From positions 1 through 26,960 of the forward strand of contig JAKEHD010000043.1 of the NCBI GenBank assembly GCA_022615215.1: a stretch of 26,960 bases of DNA, given 5' to 3'. This DNA comes from Blastocatellia bacterium (GTDB taxonomy: Bacteria > Acidobacteriota > Blastocatellia > UBA7656). Within the stretch, counting starts at the first letter, position 1. Each line of letters begins with the position of its first letter. The notes beneath the pieces are model-generated. The model had not been told where the DNA came from. It ran no database searches and worked only from the letters and a program-made list of their open reading frames with translations. The translations under genes and the position numbers were made by a program. Shown piece by piece: positions 24,695 through 26,960 of this stretch.

Positions 24695-25264
24695 CTAATT
24701 CGGCTTTGTCGAGGGCCGGGTTTCTTTTTGCAGCGCGGCAATATCGGATGCTATTTCGTTATAAAGCTCCTCGACTTCACCCACATACTTTTTGTATATG
24801 CGGCCGTCGGGAGCGATCAGGAAATATGTGGGATAACCGATCACTTCGAACCTCTCAACAAGGTCATCGTCTCCGACGACCACTGTGTAATCCACTTTGT
24901 GCTCTCGAACGATTTCACCTATATCTTCGGCCGTGCCGGAATAGACGGCGATGCCGACCACGCTGAACCCTTTGCTTTTGAAATCGCGATTCAGCTTTTT
25001 CAACACAGGCATCGCTGCAAGGCAGGGAGGGCACCAGACGGCCCAGAAGTCCAGCAAAACGATCCGGCCTTTCAGCGGCGTCGCGTCAAAGGGCTTGCCT
25101 TGCAAATCTGTTGCTTTAAAATCCAGCGCCTGATGGTCAACGCCGGAATGCTGTTCGAGCGCGGGACCGGCGAAAACCTTCGGCCCGCGAGCGCCCTGCG
25201 AAGGCAAAGGCGAAATAAAAATAATGGCTAATGCCAGAGCGAGAGCGCGTTGTTTCAAAATCAT
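24695..25264 (-). CDS. TlpA-like exported thioredoxin
   Basis: A 189-residue protein. The ATG at 25264 overlaps the merB stop as ATGA, so the two genes are translationally coupled; upstream in-frame starts would lie inside merB. A signal peptide (LALALAIIFISPLPSQG) is followed by a thioredoxin domain of the TlpA/ResA type: DFKATDLQGKPFD, active site W77-C78-P-P-C81, and the cis-Pro region GYPTYFLIAPDG. It supplies or removes electrons at protein thiols outside the membrane. In this operon a plausible client is the exported MerB-like selenoprotein encoded 13 bp downstream, whose U/C residues would need reduction. Confidence 0.87.
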   Translation of the reverse strand: MILKQRALALALAIIFISPLPSQGARGPKVFAGPALEQHSGVDHQALDFKATDLQGKPFDATPLKGRIVLLDFWAVWCPPCLAAMPVLKKLNRDFKSKGFSVVGIAVYSGTAEDIGEIVREHKVDYTVVVGDDDLVERFEVIGYPTYFLIAPDGRIYKKYVGEVEELYNEIASDIAALQKETRPSTKPN

Positions 25265-26031
25265 TGTCGCGTCCTTTGTTGCTGCTTCCAAAAATCGGAT
25301 GGTTGCAGGCGATTGCCGAAAAGTTCCTTTCCCAGGGCGAGACTTTCTCCAAGCGTCAATGTTTCGCCCGCCGGATTTTCGTGCGCCCCGCGCCAGGCTT
25401 CCGCGTGCGCTTCACAGCAAAAGAACAACAGCGCCGTGCAGAGCGAGGTCGCAGCATGCCCGGTGCAACTCAGCCCGACGAAAACCACTGCGGAGGGCGG
25501 TTCGGCGGCGGTGATCGCTTCATCGCGCACGGAAAGATTGATCGCGGTCTCGCAGCGGCCGCACGAGCTTCGAATCTCGGCGTCGGCGTTCAACATGAAG
25601 GGAATTCCGAGCGCATCAATAGCGCACATCGCATAAACGGAGCGTTGCTCCTCCTGCCATTGAAATTTTACTGAATGGTCATCGCGCAAATCGGTGAACG
25701 GATAAGCGCCTGCAATAGATATAAGGAAATCTTCCTTCTCGTTTGACTCTTTCGAGATATAGATGATATCGAGTTCATGGAGTCTGCGGCATACCCTGTC
25801 TATTTGCTCGCCGGTGTATTGAGGAAAGGCGGATTCGATCTCCCGGCGCTCAGGCGCGCGGCCAAGCTCCGGGTATGCATTCAATATGAATCGCCGAACG
25901 GAGTCTTCTTCGGGGGTGAGAGAAGCCAGTTTTTCTGCCATCGCTCTGAGCGCGCAGAGACTCTCAAGCATACGCTCCATTCGGCGGCTTGCGTGCGGAT
26001 GAACAGGAATTTGCGGTGCGATCTGATTCAC
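25261..26031 (-). CDS. merB: Organomercurial (alkylmercury) lyase
   Basis: Cleaves the C-Hg bond of organomercurials, giving Hg(II). The 256-residue product has the N-terminal winged-helix-like domain of MerB (TPEEDSVRRFILNAYPELGR to RVCRRLHELDIIYI). The catalytic set follows: C136 and D139 in YAMCAIDALG (C96 and D99 of the plasmid enzyme) and C198 in SLCTALLFFCCEAHAEAW (C159). The spacing of 62 between the two cysteines is as expected (63). It starts with GTG at 26031, with GGAGG 9 nt upstream. There is no signal peptide, so it is cytoplasmic, unlike the selenoprotein version downstream. It lies between the thioredoxin-like selenoprotein and the TlpA gene. Confidence 0.9.
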   Translation of the reverse strand: MNQIAPQIPVHPHASRRMERMLESLCALRAMAEKLASLTPEEDSVRRFILNAYPELGRAPERREIESAFPQYTGEQIDRVCRRLHELDIIYISKESNEKEDFLISIAGAYPFTDLRDDHSVKFQWQEEQRSVYAMCAIDALGIPFMLNADAEIRSSCGRCETAINLSVRDEAITAAEPPSAVVFVGLSCTGHAATSLCTALLFFCCEAHAEAWRGAHENPAGETLTLGESLALGKELFGNRLQPSDFWKQQQRTRQ

Positions 26032-26053
26032 TCCTTTTTGCCTCCTTGAATAA

Positions 26054-26105
26054 GCAGTAAGCAGAAGGCGGAAAGCAGCGATGCCTACCGCCTACTGCCT
26101 ACTGC
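26054..26105. repeat. Imperfect inverted repeat between the thioredoxin-like gene and merB
   Basis: GCAGTAAGCAGAAGGCGG (26054-26071) pairs with CCGCCTACTGCCTACTGC (26088-26105) in 16 of 18 positions around a 16-nt loop. The right arm itself contains tandem CCTACTG units and overlaps the stop codon of the thioredoxin-like gene. It looks like a dispersed intergenic palindrome that may stabilise or attenuate the transcript. Confidence 0.6.
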
Positions 26106-26695
26106 CTATTCGACCCCTCCAGTAAGGGTTGAATGTCCGTTTCAAGCTTCTTTCGAGTGCCCATGATGGTGCGCCCCCAGCTTATGAGTGGCGAGGGCAA
26201 GGGTTTGTCCCATCGCGCATCAGGCCCGTAGAGGAAATATGCGTCCCACTCGACTTCTCTCGGAGCAGGTGGGTCCATGTGCTTTGCAAACCAACGGCCC
26301 GTGACTCGCGCCTCGTCCCATAAATGTATAACTCTGCTATCCTTCATGAGCTTGTCATCCCACCTCGACCGTTCATCGCTATTAAGCATCGAAAACCATA
26401 TCGCATAGACACGTATTTTGGAGGAAGGATTTTTCTCAAGTATCTCCTTCTGCACCCACCGGGTGCCGGCTATGCACACGGGTCAGGTGGGCGAAAGCAG
26501 GAGAATAATGCGAACGGTGCCGTCGTCCTTGTTGAAGAGCACCTTGAGTTGCTCCACATCCTGTAAATCTTTCAGGCCATCGCGCATGGCAATGGTGTGG
26601 GAATCGACTGAACCGGGACGCCTTGCGGCAACTGCTGTGAGCGCAAGCATAAGGATTACCGCTGAAACTGCGAACCTGAAAATGTAGCCGGGCAT
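26099..26695 (-). CDS. Thioredoxin-like selenoprotein with U-P-V-C motif (Sec71, UGA 26485-26483)
   Basis: The ATG at 26695 follows AAGGAGATAACGAT. The N-terminus is a signal peptide or anchor (IFRFAVSAVILMLALTAVAA). The frame meets TGA at codon 71, then continues 127 codons to TAG at 26099, giving 198 residues. The context IILLLSPT-U-P-V-C-IAG with WVQKEIL is the beta1/active-site/helix of a thioredoxin fold, with Sec replacing the first Cys of CxxC. The later part (IRVYAIWFSML, then DARVTGRWFAK-type and WDAYFLYGPDARW) fits the second half of such folds. A hairpin with loop GGT lies 22 nt behind the UGA. It is first in the operon after merR. A reductant or mercury-handling role is inferred. 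The alternative is a broken gene. Confidence 0.8.
26452..26485 (-). promoter_or_regulatory. Candidate SECIS for the thioredoxin-like selenoprotein
   Basis: On the minus strand, 22 nt after the TGA, the loop GGT (26460-26458) is closed by a 6-bp stem, GCACCC with GGGTGC (26466-26461 with 26457-26452). Opening the last pair gives a 5-nt CGGTG loop. It fits the bacterial SECIS rule of a G near the loop start and 16-37 nt spacing. Confidence 0.65.
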
Positions 26696-26738
26696 ATCGT
26701 TATCTCCTTTTTTGTAAATGCACCCTTTTGTTTAACCT

Positions 26739-26960
26739 TTATCTTCTTCTTCCTGGAGAAGTCTTTCCTTTCGTTGCGAGACGTGCGGGCGGACGGTCCT
26801 TACTGCGGGCCGAATGCGTTATCTCGAAGAGCACAGGGCAGCGGTCTCTTCGTCCGTCTGCGAGGGCCTCTTCGCACTCTTCGAGATAGGCGGCCAAGCG
26901 AAGTCGAAAGGCGCGCATCTCAGCCATCCGCGCGTCCATATCTTCGAGCTTCGATTTCAG
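26739..26960 (-). CDS. MerR-family metal-responsive regulator, C-terminal part (cut by window edge)
   Basis: The last 73 residues are visible; the gene starts beyond 26960. LKSKLEDMDARMAEMRAF and the following residues are the long dimerisation helix of MerR proteins. C-x11-C in the tail (LEEC, then RDRCPVLFEI) corresponds to the metal-binding loop, in which MerR-type sensors use two cysteines, though the spacing is longer than the C-x8-C of Tn-type MerR. It lies 43 bp upstream of the thioredoxin-like selenoprotein gene on the same strand and so probably controls the operon. The DNA-binding part and the inducing metal cannot be judged here. Confidence 0.8.
   Translation of the reverse strand: MKSKLEDMDARMAEMRAFRLRLAAYLEECEEALADGRRDRCPVLFEITHSARSKDRPPARLATKGKTSPGRRR

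Noticed and set aside
23818..26695. Interpretation of the UGA-containing genes as pseudogenes broken by nonsense mutations
   Set aside because: No frameshifts or other stop types occur in them. All four UGAs are at Cys-equivalent or redox-motif places (the 17464 case excepted, where homologs are unknown), and each has a SECIS-like hairpin. The rest of each frame looks intact.
1..26960. A variant genetic code in which UGA is a sense codon
   Set aside because: UGA ends many intact genes here at the expected family length (TPR protein, arsM, arsS, merB, sterol-desaturase-like), so only selected UGAs are read through.

Overview
The window reads as chromosome of a soil-type Acidobacteriota, most likely class Blastocatellia. 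The clues are GC near 50-52 %, a kinase-type TPR receptor of the style common in that group, many exported proteins of unknown function, and the gene mix. This assignment is inference from family resemblance. No rRNA or tRNA genes, CRISPR arrays or complete insertion sequences are visible.

Layout. 1-1560 is the C-terminal part of a membrane-anchored TPR protein. 1656-3200 holds three small genes: a Cys-rich secreted protein, a CusF-like copper chaperone and a zinc-ribbon membrane protein. 3286-7784 is an arsenosugar-type arsenic cluster: arsM, a sterol-desaturase-like oxygenase, an AhpD-like protein, arsS and a family-2 glycosyltransferase. A second cluster-type glycosyltransferase lies at 9128-9733, after an unrelated methyltransferase. 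10202-11716 encodes an ECF sigma factor with its own C-terminal zinc finger, followed by a stand-alone paralogue of that finger. 12136-13521 holds an exported transglutaminase and a TusA-like protein. 14003-20087 is a plus-strand group of exported proteins: multicopper oxidase, SCO copper chaperone, a probable selenoprotein, an orphan solute-binding protein and an unknown secreted protein. 20313-21224 is a LysR regulator of the type linked to selenium metabolism. From 26960 back to about 21529 the minus strand carries a mercury-type operon: merR (cut by the window edge), a thioredoxin-like protein, merB, a TlpA-like thioredoxin, a second MerB-like protein, a small secreted protein and an M28 peptidase.

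Main result. Three genes contain in-frame UGA codons, four UGAs in all, that are best explained as selenocysteine. In the MerB-like gene at 23818-24681 the two UGAs fall where organomercurial lyase has its two catalytic cysteines (Cys96 and Cys159 of the plasmid enzyme). An ordinary Cys-type merB two genes upstream serves as an internal reference. In the thioredoxin-like gene at 26099-26695 the UGA makes a U-P-V-C redox motif. In the gene at 16633-17640 next to the copper proteins, a UGA is followed by 57 well-formed codons and then a rho-independent terminator. Every one of the four UGAs is followed 18-22 nt later by a hairpin whose small loop contains GGT or GGTC, as expected of a bacterial SECIS. 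Conventional gene calling would break all three genes.

Together the genes suggest a metal and metalloid handling region (arsenic, mercury, copper) in which selenocysteine is used as a soft-metal or redox ligand. No merA and no selA/B/C/D genes are visible in the window, so the selenocysteine machinery must be sought elsewhere in the genome.
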